Positions 10,782 through 19,515 of a stretch of DNA of 64,000 nucleotides are shown one piece after another. Every line of letters starts with the position of its first letter. Positions within the stretch are counted from its first letter, which is position 1. The notes below the pieces were generated by a model that saw only the letters and a program-made list of their open reading frames with translations, did no database searches and had not been told where the DNA came from. Made by a program: the position numbers and the translations under genes. Source of the stretch: Maniola hyperantus (taxonomy: Eukaryota; Arthropoda; Insecta; Lepidoptera; Nymphalidae); assembly GCF_902806685.2 (NCBI RefSeq), contig NC_048550.1:291383-355382 (forward strand), given 5' to 3'.

Positions 10782-12806
10782 CAATAAAGTGATAATGAAT
10801 TAAATAAATAAATGAACCATAGAGTAAAGACAGATTATTAAAAATCCCTCCGAAGCTTATCTGCGAAACGTTATATTGTGGTGTTATTGAAATTAATCAT
10901 TTATTTAACTTGAAATTAAAATGTCAAGTTGTGTCAATGATGGCAGCCGTAAAGGTAGGTAAGCAAGCCGTAGGTAGCATACGAAGCTTTTGATTTTATT
11001 GTCTCGCAAGGTGTGAAAAGTAGAATATTGAACTTGGGGGTAATACTGTCTTAGTCTTCGGCGCCCCTAAACCCCGCACTTCACTCAGGATTCTAGATGC
11101 AACACCCTCGCCTCGCTCGGGAGTAACGCTTGGAATATCCTGGGGCCCGTGACGTGAGACTTATTGCGTTTGATTTCTCCAGCCAGAGAAACATGAGTAT
11201 AATGTGATGTGAAATGTTCGGTGCGCAGGAGAGCCCGTACATCGAGTGCATAGTGTGCGGGCACGAGTTCGGGCGCCGCTCGCCGCGCGTGTTCGGCGAG
11301 CAGCCGCCCGGCTCCATGGCGTGGCGCCGCCAGCCCGCCTGCCTGCCCGGACACCCGCCCGACTCCGCCTCCATCCTCGTCACTTACAAGTGAGCCTCAC
11401 TTCTATGTAGCACACAGCTCATCACCATCATCAGACTCCACTGCTGGACATAGGTCTTGCGTCGCCGCTAACCTGCGACTGATGTCTGTCCGACTAGTGG
11501 GGGGGTCTTCCAACGCTGCGCTTTCCGTGTGAGGTCGCCATTTTAGCACCTTAGGACTCTAACTTTTATCGGGTTTTCCGACTATATGGCCTGCCCATTG
11601 TCACTTCAGCTGCGCAATCCGATATGTCGGTAACTTTGGTTCTCTACACAGAGTTTGGTTGGGCTACATTTAGAAACACTGACTGTCCATTGGCTACTTA
11701 TTCTAAACATGGTTTTGGTCCTTCGAGCCGGATATACAATTACATAGATTATAGATAATGGATATCGAGCGTCAGTTTTCAAACAGAGTGTCCATTCCAG
11801 TTTCCAGTCGGGCAGACAAGGGCCGCGTCACCCGTTGCCCGGCGCGCCCTACTACGCCGTGGGCTTCCCGCGACACTCGCTGTTGCCGGACACACCTTTA
11901 GGCAGAGAGGTAATATATTATTTTGGGTCGTATTTAATTAAACTGGCAGCAAATTAACTGTAATTTGGGAAAAAATAAAATGGGTTCCATATATTTAATA
12001 GGGTGGCGACTAAGGTTAAAGTAAAGTAAAGTAAAAGTAAAATATGCTTTATTGTACACCAAAACCAAAACAATAGACATATAACAAATATAGCATGTAC
12101 AAGTAGGCGGCCTTATCGCTAAAATAGCGATCTCTTCCAGCCAACCTTAGAGTAGAGGATATAATAAAAATTAAAGAAAGCGGAAGGGGTGTACTAATTA
12201 AATAAAGTAAATACACATAATATACGTATGTATATATACACAGGGTGGCCGGGGATGTGACGTCCAAAAGAAAAATTGATAATGATGATTAAAGATCAAG
12301 TTTTTAAATGGCCTCTTCATTCAGCTCGCCTACTCAGATTTCGTTTCGCTACATAGGTCGAGGAAAATACTTAACACTGCCAATTTCTTTTATCAGGTAC
12401 AACTATTAGTCGTCGGCAAAATAAGTTCCCATATTATATTTTGGGGATGGAGACTAAATGAAAAATGGCATGTCACGAACTAACGTTTCCATATCTAGCG
12501 TTTCGTTTATTATGAGCAACAACCCAGATCATTGAGCGAAACTAAGTATAGCGTTGATTCTGTATGTGGTCTCACCACTCCTGATGGCTTCTTTAGGTGT
12601 TGTCGGCACTGCGCGCGGCGTGGGAGCGGCACGTGCTGTTCACGGTGAGCGCGTCGCAGACCACGGGGCGCGAGCACGTGGTGGCGTGGCGCGTGCCGCC
12701 GCCGCCCGCCGCGCCGCAGCACTACCTGCCGCCGCACCCGCCGCGCCCGCTGCCCAGGCTGCTGGCCCACCTCTCGAGGTTGCTGCGGGAAACTGAGAAC
12801 GAGTGA
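5030..12806 (+). CDS. dx: Deltex, E3 ubiquitin-protein ligase of the Notch pathway
   Basis: Ten coding exons splice in frame with GT-AG borders: 5030-5228, 6340-6476, 7203-7407, 8005-8253, 8773-8933, 9523-9634, 10359-10660, 11229-11389, 11801-11909 and 12597-12806. They total 1,845 nt, or 614 residues. In-frame TGA at 5024 just ahead of ATG 5030 fixes the start, and the acceptor is at 5014. Two WWE domains lie in residues ~1-66 (VVVWEWQHEGQWLPHSP) and ~67-160 (WEWARL, then YDPLPMEVQC). A low-complexity linker with S-(I/V/M)-Q-S-x-K-S repeats spans ~195-240, and an acidic stretch spans ~374-397. A RING-H2 finger has C413, C416, C435, H437, H440, C443, C462 and C465. A DTC domain (~483-580) has GPRHPLPG, GFPRHSLLPD and AAWERHVLFTV. 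In flies, Deltex binds the Notch ankyrin repeats through its WWE domains and directs Notch trafficking in the cytoplasm. DTC binds NAD+ in mammalian relatives. The linker is shorter than in flies. Identification is secure; the 5' UTR is not mapped. Confidence 0.93.
5447..5695 (-). mobile_element. tRNA-derived SINE D in deltex intron 1
   Basis: On minus the tRNA-like head reads 'taggacgtccgccttctaat' followed by a B-box 'ggttcgatcccgggcacgc'. The body holds 'cttgctttaacggtgaagg' and ends in ATGATGATG near 5447. The anticodon position reads TCT, so an Arg-type tRNA ancestor is possible. This is the commonest SINE in the window. Confidence 0.8.
5740..5775. repeat. Perfect 17-bp hairpin
   Basis: The arms 5740-5756 and 5759-5775 (ATACGTGTTCCTACGCA and its reverse complement) are perfect, with a TT spacer. 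The hairpin breaks the THAP-like reading frame on the minus strand at this point. Confidence 0.8.
5780..5888 (-). pseudogene. THAP zinc-finger domain fragment, antisense in deltex intron 1
   Basis: An ATG at 5888 on minus opens a peptide beginning MVHYCCVYGCYTNS and continuing to KCHRFPRD. This is the first third of a THAP domain. It has the start-proximal C-x(3)-C pair and the HxFP block, which in THAP proteins precede a second C-x2-H pair. That second pair is not found here. The similarity is lost at about 5800, just before a perfect hairpin. THAP domains occur in P-element-type transposases and in cellular chromatin proteins. This piece is too short to be functional alone and is probably a transposon or retrogene remnant. 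Confidence 0.55.
6490..6745 (+). repeat. Dispersed repeat A (long variant)
   Basis: The copy runs from 'gtgtttgtttgttggttt' through 'aatcacgttgcaacggac' to 'agagttcccacttgccaca' and 'gggcatcgactagttt'. It is the same family as 28584-28879 and 29936-30165. It sits immediately downstream of deltex exon 2. Confidence 0.7.
6965..7165 (+). mobile_element. Non-LTR retrotransposon 3' end (family N) with last codons of its ORF
   Basis: In one frame it reads ILDIWNTLPASVF, then GTFKTRVNRHLLGKRAPS and a stop at 7096-7098. This is the typical C-terminus of a reverse-transcriptase polyprotein of lepidopteran CR1/Jockey-like LINEs. A short 3' UTR ending in an A-rich run follows (7097-7165). Everything 5' of this is absent, as is usual for LINE insertions truncated during reverse transcription. 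It lies in deltex intron 2. Confidence 0.7.
7450..7672 (-). mobile_element. SINE D, decayed copy in deltex intron 3
   Basis: On minus it shows a B-box-like 'ggatcccgggttcgc', then 'aacttttcggagctatgtgc' and 'gagagttctccagaatgtt'. Several small indels separate it from the consensus seen at 32143. Confidence 0.65.
7817..7977. mobile_element. Palindromic GC-rich element F, copy 1
   Basis: The terminal inverted repeats read 'cgacaggtcgagatggcaat' on the left and, reverse-complemented, 'cgacaggtcaagatggcaat' on the right. Between them lies a CpG-rich core of about 95 bp containing 'gcgggcgagcgcgggtgacg'. The ends fall in TATA-like context (tatagtacg / ggactat). Five further copies occur in this window. 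Confidence 0.75.
8283..8440. repeat. Dispersed repeat J
   Basis: It contains 'tttcttattcaaataaattt' and 'agaatgcccttcctaccgag' followed by 'aaccagcaagaacctcg'. The same blocks recur at 26222-26378. It lies in deltex intron 4 and has no coding potential. Confidence 0.65.
8968..9085 (-). mobile_element. LINE tail H, fragment in deltex intron 5
   Basis: It matches the 3' coding end of the non-LTR element seen at 55180-55600 and 57184-57390 ('cactgttggacttaggtctc', 'cttccacacgccacagtctt'). It is a short decayed piece. Confidence 0.6.
9240..9395. mobile_element. Small inverted-repeat element P
   Basis: The outer part reads 'gtagagcgatgtctctgtc' on the left and 'gacagagacaatgctctac' on the right. 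These are near-perfect inverted arms around a short spacer. A 'ctttctgccgcgtactgtac' block then follows. Pieces of the same element recur at 18775-18865 and 52136-52180. It is probably a MITE, in deltex intron 5 just before exon 6. Confidence 0.5.
9706..9850 (-). repeat. Dispersed repeat B, partial
   Basis: This reverse-orientation copy starts 'tataaaaggaaaacctgac', has a CTGA tandem run, then 'ggcatgcagatagctatta' and 'catccgctaagaaaga'. It is truncated at about 9850. Confidence 0.7.
9890..10228 (+). mobile_element. SINE C, full length, in deltex intron 6
   Basis: The tRNA-like head has A-box 'tggcgcagtggtgagcgct' and B-box 'ggttcgattcctgg'. The body is about 230 bp ('gggaggcttcggccgtggct', 'aaagccgtgccgccaagcg') and ends in an A-run. 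It closely matches the copy at 27936-28282, which defines both borders. Confidence 0.85.
10701..10776. repeat. (GT)38 microsatellite
   Basis: There are 38 uninterrupted GT units, starting 40 bp after the splice donor of deltex exon 7 (10660|10661). Such a run is expected to vary in length between individuals. It could also offer cryptic GT donors. Confidence 0.97.
11425..11560 (-). mobile_element. LINE tail H, fragment in deltex intron 8
   Basis: It carries 'ccactgctggacataggtct', 'acctgcgactgatgtctgtc' and 'gtgtgaggtcgccatttta', matching the H copy at 57184-57390. It is decayed and non-coding. Confidence 0.6.
12010..12180. mobile_element. Short interspersed repeat I in deltex intron 9
   Basis: It begins with repeated AAAGT words and 'aaaatatgctttattgtaca', then 'gcggccttatcgctaaaat' and 'gcgatctcttccagccaac'. 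From memory the block is widespread in lepidopteran introns. The 3' border is uncertain. Confidence 0.5.
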
Positions 12807-13235
12807 TGTTTCTTTACACGTTCGGCACGACCATCACAACTTACATTCCATATCATAGTGACCTTTCCGACAACAACTATAACATAACTAAGGTTAGGGC
12901 ATTTTAACATTCGGCGTCATTACCTGCCGCCGCGCCCGCTGCTCAGACTACTCGCCCACCTCTCGAGGTTCCTGCAATAAACTGACTACGAATAATGTTT
13001 GCCTCCACATGCTCAGTACTACTAACATTCCTTACCATAGTGACCTTTCCGACAGCAACTATAACAACTAAGGTTAGGGCGTTTCAATATTCGGCATCAT
13101 TACCTGCCGCCGCGCCCATCGCGCCCGCTGCTCAGACTACTCGCCCACCTCTCGAGGTTGCTGCTCAAACCTCCACATGCTCAACACGACCGTTACATTC
13201 CCTGCCACAGTGACTTTAACGACAATACTTGAGGT
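12720..13235 (+). repeat. Tandem triplication of the deltex terminal segment
   Basis: Three head-to-tail units start at 12720 (198 bp), 12918 (180 bp) and 13098 (about 138 bp). Each begins CA(C/T)TACCTGCCGCCGC and includes 'cgcccacctctcgaggtt'. Units 1 and 2 also share 'tagtgacctttccgacaac/agcaac' and 'aactaaggttagggc'. Unit 1 holds the true last 28 codons and stop (12804-12806). Units 2 and 3 lie in the 3' UTR and cannot be read as part of the protein. Unit 3 has an extra 'catcgcgcc' insertion. Confidence 0.85.
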
Positions 13236-14000
13236 ATATCGACACTTTAGTACCGACAAAAGACAGTCAGTGCAATTTGCTGGTGCCACTATCCGCTCGC
13301 CTGACGTGCAACATTACTGCACAGTGAGTAACATGATTTTGAAAAGTTTTCATAACGTGTCATGAGCTGCCGTCATCTTTGTTGTAACTTTCATCTCGCT
13401 TCACAATACGAAGTTCCATTTCCAAACGTTATCAATACTTTGTCCTTTCAATATTTTAAACTAAACAAGTCTCGTTAAGTAAACTAGACTGGGAAAGATC
13501 TGCATTTATCAGCTATATATTTCCACTATTATTTTTACGTAAATCTCATATTTTTGTTCTATTTATGTGTAGTATTAGATTTATATATATTTAAAGACAG
13601 ACGTAGTATACTAATAAATTAGTTAAATTATTTTATTGTTTAACTCATTTAAGTTTTGCAACAAATCCATTTTGATGTGTGACAGTATGTTTGTATGTTT
13701 TACAACAATCAATGTTGCATGATGTTATCTCTATATGTAATGTATGTGTAAATGACAAATATCTTGTAAATAATATTATGTAATACAAAACTACGTTATA
13801 ACAAGATTGAAAATTACAATTTAGGTAATAAATCGATACAATTCGTTACGTCAGGATGTTTCTCGAGTCTTAAGTCTTATATGATATTTCGATCGATATT
13901 TTAAATCGATAGTCAGGCAGAAATTCAGTATTTAGAGAACCTGGCCATATGCTGGCCTAAATATAAGATTCAAGTCTTCCATGTTTTTCTAATATTATTC
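13236..14000 (+). other. Probable deltex 3' UTR and downstream flank
   Basis: AT-rich sequence without a supported frame. AATAAA hexamers at 13613-13618 and 13827-13832 are candidate polyadenylation signals, and neither can be chosen from sequence alone. Confidence 0.4.
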
Positions 14001-14012
14001 GTTTAGCATTTA

Positions 14013-14320
14013 TGGTCTTCTAAGACTATGCCAGTAGTATTCATGGTCTTCTTAGACTATTCCATTACAATTTATGGTCTTCCAACACTATTCAACTACA
14101 TATAATATGTATAATGGAAATCACTCACGATAATTTAAACGCTAAAATATTCCAGTAGAATTTATGGTCTTCCAACACTATTGCAGTAATATTCATGGTC
14201 TTCCAAGACTATTCCAGTAGAATTCAAGGTCTTTCAATATTATTCCAGTAGAATTCATAGTCTTCCAATATTATTCCATTAGAATTTATGGGCTTCCAAC
14301 ACTATGCCAAGAATACATAG
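14013..14320. repeat. 31-bp minisatellite, 8 recognisable units
   Basis: The motif 'tatggtcttccaacactatt' followed by 'ccagtagaattc' recurs with exact 31-bp spacing at 14013, 14044 and 14075, and again at 14165, 14196, 14227, 14258 and 14289. The 90-bp gap between 14075 and 14165 has lost most of its similarity. Units differ from each other by 2-6 bases, so the array is old. Confidence 0.85.
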
Positions 14321-14484
14321 TTATTAAATTAATTTTTAACTTTACATCTTGTTATATTTAAGACTGACTCAAATACGACTATTCTGAATATATTTACATT
14401 ATTTAATCTATAATTTAGATTATATAGATCTTGCCAGTAAGTGCCTTAGTGTTAACTGTATTTCTGTAATGTATTACAGTACAC

Positions 14485-15103
14485 GTCACGAAAGTTGATA
14501 AAGAAGGCAGCGTTATACGCGTTATGCATAGGGATGCAAGGTTTACAAAAAATATATTATCGATATTAATATATATTGAAATAGGTCGAGTTTGATATAT
14601 CGGTAGGTATAGTACGCCGATATATCGATACTTATTGATATTTTTATTTTTATAGGTTCGTAGGTTTTGTAGGTTAATAATTATTAAAAAAATTACTGCT
14701 CCGGAACTCACACTGGATTGCGTTCGGTAGCTTCGCACGAGCCACTAGGCGCGTTCCATGGCTCAGTCACCACCGTCACCACAGATTAAGGACATTAAAG
14801 CAGAGACCAATCAATGGTTTTTTAAAGATCTGGCTGCCATCAATCTTTTTAGACCGACGTTGCATTTAATTCAATTTTATTAATTGTAATCTTGTGAATT
14901 TGGGTGGGTAATTTCGATATTTCGTTACGATATTATTGAGTTTATTCCATATCAATATATCGATATCAATGTTTAGTTGATATCGATATTTTAGGCTTCG
15001 ATAGATAGATATTTATCGGTTCTCCGATATATCGTTGCATCCCTAGTTAGAGCTTATCGTGCATATGCACATATTCCGGAGATCGAATATCAACTTTCGT
15101 GAC
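14485..15103. mobile_element. Outer inverted-repeat element, host of a second insertion
   Basis: Perfect 16-bp terminal inverted repeats lie at 14485-14500 (GTCACGAAAGTTGATA) and 15088-15103. Beyond these the two ends differ. Nearly all the interior is occupied by the element at 14529-15045, so the outer element itself is only about 100 bp and probably a MITE. Confidence 0.6.
14529..15045. mobile_element. Non-autonomous element with TAGGGATGCAA ends, rich in TATCGATA
   Basis: The 11-bp terminal inverted repeats are exact (14529-14539 and 15035-15045). Several copies of ATATCGATA-like palindromes lie just inside each end. The ends resemble hAT elements, but a clean 8-bp duplication is not visible (GTTATGCA against GTTAGAGC). 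There is no transposase frame in its 517 bp. Confidence 0.65.
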
Positions 15104-15562
15104 CTTTACAATTGTAACAAGCGAGGTATCCAGTCTTCCTTTAACATATCTTCCGAAGAAAAGCTTTACCATTTCAGATGAAATGTTTTTATTGTATAGG
15201 TAGAATTGATGCTAAAGCAGTTATATTATAAGCATATTACAAGATATAAATGAACCTTTTAAATATTATTGAGTAAATAAGTAAATAAATTTACATTATA
15301 CAAGTGTTGGTTTTATTTACCTACTAATTTAATAGGTAACTCTCGACCTCTTTGTACCACGTACGTGTCTATCCACGGAAAGAAGTTAGTATAGCGCTCT
15401 CTCTGTTACGCAATCTCATACAAATGACAAAGACAAAAATCTGAGTGGTCGCTAACCATTTTGAGTCACTAACCACTAGATATCTATATAGGATAACTCT
15501 AGCAAAAACGAAGATAGGTTATAGTACCTACTAATGATTAATTAGGTACTGATAAGATACCA
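15104..15562. other. Unassigned intergenic DNA
   Basis: There is no supported frame. A stretch at ~15390-15450 ('gcgctctctctgttacgca') may be a worn relative of element P, but the match is too weak to call. Confidence 0.4.
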
Positions 15563-16024
15563 CAAAAAAACCAGCCAAGTGCGAGACAGACTCGCGCACC
15601 GAGGGCACATAGTCGTATTTTTTGACATTTTTCACGATAAATCAAAAACTATAATGCATAAAAATAAAACAAAACTGTTTTAGAATGTACCTACAGGTAA
15701 AGCCCTTTCATATTATGATACTCTACAGTATGGTAAATAGTAAATAGTAGGTAATTATTTGTTCATTGAACACATTTAAATTTTTTTTGGTGATTTAACC
15801 ACAAATCCATGGTTTTCAGATTTTCCCCTAAGGGGAAATTTGGAAGGTCTTATAGCACTCGCTTACGTGTGCTATAAGACCTACCTGCCTTCCAAATTTT
15901 GTGATTCTAGGACAGGAAGTACCCTATATGTTTCCTTGACACACTAGACGGACACATAGACAGACAACAAAGTGATCCTATAAGGGTCTCTTTTTTTCTT
16001 TCGAGGTACGGAACCCTGAAAAAT
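15563..16024 (+). repeat. Dispersed repeat G, full length with internal inverted duplication
   Basis: It runs from 'aaaaaccagccaagtgcgag' to 'gaggtacggaaccctgaaaa'. Inside, 'atttggaaggtcttatagca' (about 15839) is repeated in inverse at 15878-15898 around 'ctcgcttacgt', making a local hairpin not seen in the other G copies. The copy is upstream of the first kinase-like gene. Confidence 0.75.
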
Positions 16025-16204
16025 ATTAGAACTGTATAATAAGCAACGTTCGACACTACTGATTTCATCCATGCGTGTAAATTATGCTGTCGGGAAATCC
16101 ACCTGCAGGCTACATCCGCCATATAAATACAATAAGCCAACGCATGCTACACCCAAATCACTAGGCTCCTGGGTAGCAGTACTAGCAGGCCTTCGCCAGA
16201 CGTC

Positions 16205-16527
16205 CCAAGACTTTCAGATCAAATCAAACGGTTTATTCAAAATAGTTAATATATTACACTTTTTGACAGTCGGTTGTTGCATTTTGTAAGATGATATAGT
16301 GGTGATAACTTTACGCGAACTTAAAACGAAAGCTACGAGGGTTCCAAACGCGCCAGGTCTGAGAAGAGCCCACAACAAACTCAGCCGGGTATTCTTTTTA
16401 CTATCACCACTTTACAAAATCACTTAAATTTATTAGAACTATCACAAAGCCGTTAAGCAACTCATTCCCAAGCTTCCTTATCATTTCAATAATCCTTTAC
16501 ATTGTAATAGGATTTTTCAATAAGTTT
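16205..16527. repeat. Dispersed repeat K ending just before kinase-like gene 1
   Basis: At least 16334-16527 is shared with 58828-59023, with only scattered differences ('acgagggttccaaacgcgcc', 'acaaagccgttaagcaactc', 'ggatttttcaataagttt'). The end is 36 bp before the ATG at 16564, so the promoter or 5' UTR of that gene is repeat-derived. Sequence from 16205 to 16333 may belong to the same element. Confidence 0.75.
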
Positions 16528-16563
16528 ACTTAGATCGGGTCTGAAGTTACCAAAATATTCAAA

Positions 16564-18399
16564 ATGGAGAAGAAAGGCGTATTTGACATCTTGACGGAGG
16601 AACAGCTTCATGACGTAGCAGCTCGAATGTCCGCACCTGGTTCCCAAATTGTCAGTTGCGATCTCAAACCAGCTTGCGAGGACGGCGTAGCTGGTTACCT
16701 CGGCGAACACTACAGGATGACGCTGTGCGTCAATGAGCACAATATTGTGCGAAAGATTTATTTGTTCGTCAAGACAGTGCCGACGGGGAATAAGCCGAAA
16801 GCCGACTTCATAGAGAAGAACCAGTTTTACAAGAAGGAAGCGTTGTTTTTTCAGTTGCTTCAAGATATTCAGGAGGTTGACTGTAAGTGTATACTTGCTT
16901 TAATATTTTAAAACAAACTCGATACGTCTGCTTTTTTCTGCAATTTTCCGTTTACCGTAAGCTTTCATCATCATCATCATCATGATCAACTCGTACCCTA
17001 AAAAATCGGTGATGGGATGGAATTTCAAAGATCCTGAAACACGTATTCTTCATTTTTGCCCGATAATTCAAATATGTAGGTAGGTACCACTTGAAAAGTG
17101 ACGTACTTACAAACGTTCTTCTCTTATCTAACATCTGCTTAGGGGCATAATTTCCAAAAAATCCTTTATGATTGAGTGCTTAGGTACCTACGTCATAAAA
17201 GTAACATAATATTATTGTTAAAATTTCAAGTTTCTAACCCCAACGATTGTTCTGTCCAATGAAATCTGAGTTGAATTGACACACAGACGAAAATTAAAAA
17301 AAAATTGTTTTGGGGTTTATATCGATTAATGTTCCTTCCGATTAAATTTTTTTCTAAATATATTTTAATGTACAGAAATCGTCTAGATACACTGTTATTA
17401 TAAGTAGGTTCCTAGTCAGGTAAGTAGATACCTACCTATAAATGATACAAATAATAAGTGTAGGTATTTTATTTTATTGCAGATGTAAATCCCTGGTGCA
17501 CCAAAGCAGTAATTCATACGGAGAAGATTTTGGTAATGCCAGATCTGTCCATCCACGGTTACAAGACACGTTCATCTCAAACATGCTTTGATCGCAACCA
17601 CATCCTCGTGGCGGTCGACTCGCTGGCCCGCTTCCACGCAGCCTTTGCCAACTACTTCACAAAACGAAACCAAAGAAAACCACACTTTCTCGACGAAAAT
17701 GGCTTATTTAACGAGCCTTTTAGCAACTTTCCATGGCTAAAATCTGCAGCTAAAGTCACTCACAAGGTTCTTAAAGAATTTTCATCGAAAGCAAAACATT
17801 ATCCTGCAGATTTGGAAGAAAAACTATCTCAACTCTACATTCAAGGTTATACCAGTCTTATAAATGATGAAGACACCCTCAGTGTAATTATTCACAAGGA
17901 TTTATGGGCGAGCAATGTACTGTTTCAGTACCAAAATGATGTACCAATAAATGCTGTGCTGGTCGACTTCCAACTTTCCACTTATGCTCCACCTACGTTT
18001 GATCTGATGTCGTTTTTATACTTGAATACATCCAAAGAATTTCGGGATCGTTATGAAAGTGAGGTTCTTCAGAATTACTATGGAATATTCTCGGAGAATT
18101 TAGACGTTGCTACTAAAAGGAGACTGCAAAATTTGAACTATGGTTTTGAAGGATTCTTAACCTGGTGCGAGAAGGCCCGCATGTTTGGAATAGTCCAAGC
18201 GAATGTGAATATTCCCTGTGCCGGCATGGATGCTGAAGCGAGGAAGTCGATGTTCAATGACCCAGATACGTACCTGAAGCACCTGACGGAGGACAGATCT
18301 ATGCTGGTGGTAGAGCATGCCAGAGAAAATGTTCAGTTCAGAGACAGGGTATTGGAAGTTAGCGAAGACTTCGTGGAAAAATACGTTTTGGAAAGGTAG
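16564..18399 (+). CDS. Ecdysteroid-kinase-like (CHK/DUF227) protein, copy 1
   Basis: Two exons, 16564-16882 and 17483-18399, join in frame (T|AT gives Tyr107) and encode 411 residues, the usual family length. The borders are CT|GTAAGT and TTATTGCAG. The family has a choline-kinase-like fold and uses ATP to phosphorylate small hydroxylated molecules. In silkworm one member phosphorylates ecdysteroids at C22, and others are linked to detoxification. Visible are the ATP-site Lys70 (IYLFVKTVP), helix-C Glu92, the catalytic loop HKDLWASNVLF (H244, D246, N251) and the metal-binding D268 in VDFQ. There is no signal peptide or membrane segment, so it should be cytosolic. The closest relatives visible here are the genes at 20875 and 25294. 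The start lies 36 bp from a dispersed repeat. The substrate cannot be inferred. The intron (600 bp) holds nothing I recognise. Confidence 0.9.
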
Positions 18400-18651
18400 C
18401 GAGAGAAAACTGACTCGATCAATCTAGCGATTTTTTTAACAAGATTCTTTCATAGTTGTACTAATTAATGAGCCATACCTACGTAGAACTGCTTCGGATG
18501 GCCGGTGAGCCGACTCTTTATTCGGAACTTTATTTAAAAGAACTAGATTTACTAAGTAACTAGGTACCTAACTTCATGTGACAAAATAAATAAAATAAAA
18601 TAACAAATATTTAAATGTGTCGAGTTTGGTATCAAATTATTTGATACTAGA
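18400..18651. other. 3' flank of kinase-like gene 1
   Basis: AT-rich sequence with overlapping AATAAA words near 18585-18600, which are plausible polyadenylation signals for the gene ending at 18399. Confidence 0.4.
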
Positions 18652-18865
18652 TGATGCCCAAGATTACACTCGCGTGGATTTAGGGTTTTTTTAAAAATCC
18701 CATGGGTTTCTCTTTGATTGCCCGAAATAAAAAGTACCTAGTCTATATATCCGTCTTCAGGATGCAGCTATCATTGTACAGTATACGCGGCAGAAAATAA
18801 TGTATACCTTTAGACCGAGACAGCGGATTTGTAGAGCATTGTTAGGAATTTGTTGATCCACCCCT
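18652..18865 (+). repeat. Repeat A fragment followed by element P fragment
   Basis: From 18652 to 18765 there is 'ctcgcgtggatttagggttt' and 'aaaaatcccatgggtttctc' (family A). From 18775 to 18865 there is 'cagtatacgcggcagaaaat' and 'gcggatttgtagagcattgt' (element P). Both are truncated. Confidence 0.55.
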
Positions 18866-18929
18866 TGAATACCCCCATGTTGTAATCTAATGGGAACATC
18901 GCCGAACACCCAGGTGGTAATTTAGGTAG

Positions 18930-19095
18930 TCAGCAGAGCCTTAATAGCTCAACCGGTAAAGGAGTGGATTGAAAACCGAAAGGTCGGCGGTCCAAACCCC
19001 GCCCGTTGCACTATTGTCGTACCCACTCCTAGCACAGGCCTGAAGCTTAGTTGGATAGGAAAGGGGAATCATGGCTAATATTCTTTAAAAAAAAT
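18930..19095 (+). mobile_element. SINE E, tRNA-derived
   Basis: A tRNA-like head has A-box 'aatagctcaaccggtaaagg' and a B-box-like 'ggtccaaaccccgcccgttg'. The body is 'actcctagcacaggcctgaa' and the end is 'tggctaatattctttaaaaa'. Other copies lie at 30338, 50448 (reverse) and 58163. With a SINE body and A-tail it is not a functional tRNA gene. Confidence 0.8.
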
Positions 19096-19378
19096 GGTGA
19101 AATTGTTTGCGGTGGCGTGCAGTGCGGTTGGAGGGAGGCGATATTATCTTGGAGTGATTGCAGGACCTCTGTAGCCCAAGGTAAAACCGATTGCATACAT
19201 GTACCTACATGTGGCAACAATTTTCCACTTGACGTCCTATCACTTATACATGATCCAGGAAGGGCGAGGTATATAACAGGTTTCCTTTATGCATGATTGC
19301 AGACAGAAGTTGCGCAGTAGATCGTACCTAAGTAGTTTACTGATTAGGTAGGTACCTAACCCAAATCAATCGACTACT

Positions 19379-19515
19379 TAGCTTACGCTCGCGACTTTGT
19401 CCGCGTGGACTACAAAAATTTCAAACCCCTATTTTACATCCTAGGGTTTGAATTTCGAAAAAAATTTCTTAGCGGATGCCTACGTCATAATAGCTATCTG
19501 CTCTGCATGCCAAAG
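19379..19515 (+). repeat. Dispersed repeat B, 3'-truncated
   Basis: It starts 'agcttacgctcgcgactttg', has the 'actacaaaaatttcaaaccc' block, and stops after 'tagctatctgctctgcatgc'. The CAGT-rich end is absent. Confidence 0.7.

Noticed and set aside
10349..10803. Long open frames with poly-Cys-Val runs
   Set aside because: The runs are translations of the (GT)38 microsatellite in an intron. The real exon ends at 10660 with a good donor.
12995..13365. Open frames in the deltex 3' flank resembling its C-terminus
   Set aside because: They come from tandem copies 2 and 3 of the terminal segment, out of frame and without an acceptor linking them to the gene.
14013..14320. CRISPR-like spacing of repeats
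   Set aside because: The units are adjacent 31-bp minisatellite repeats without unique spacers, in a eukaryotic genome.
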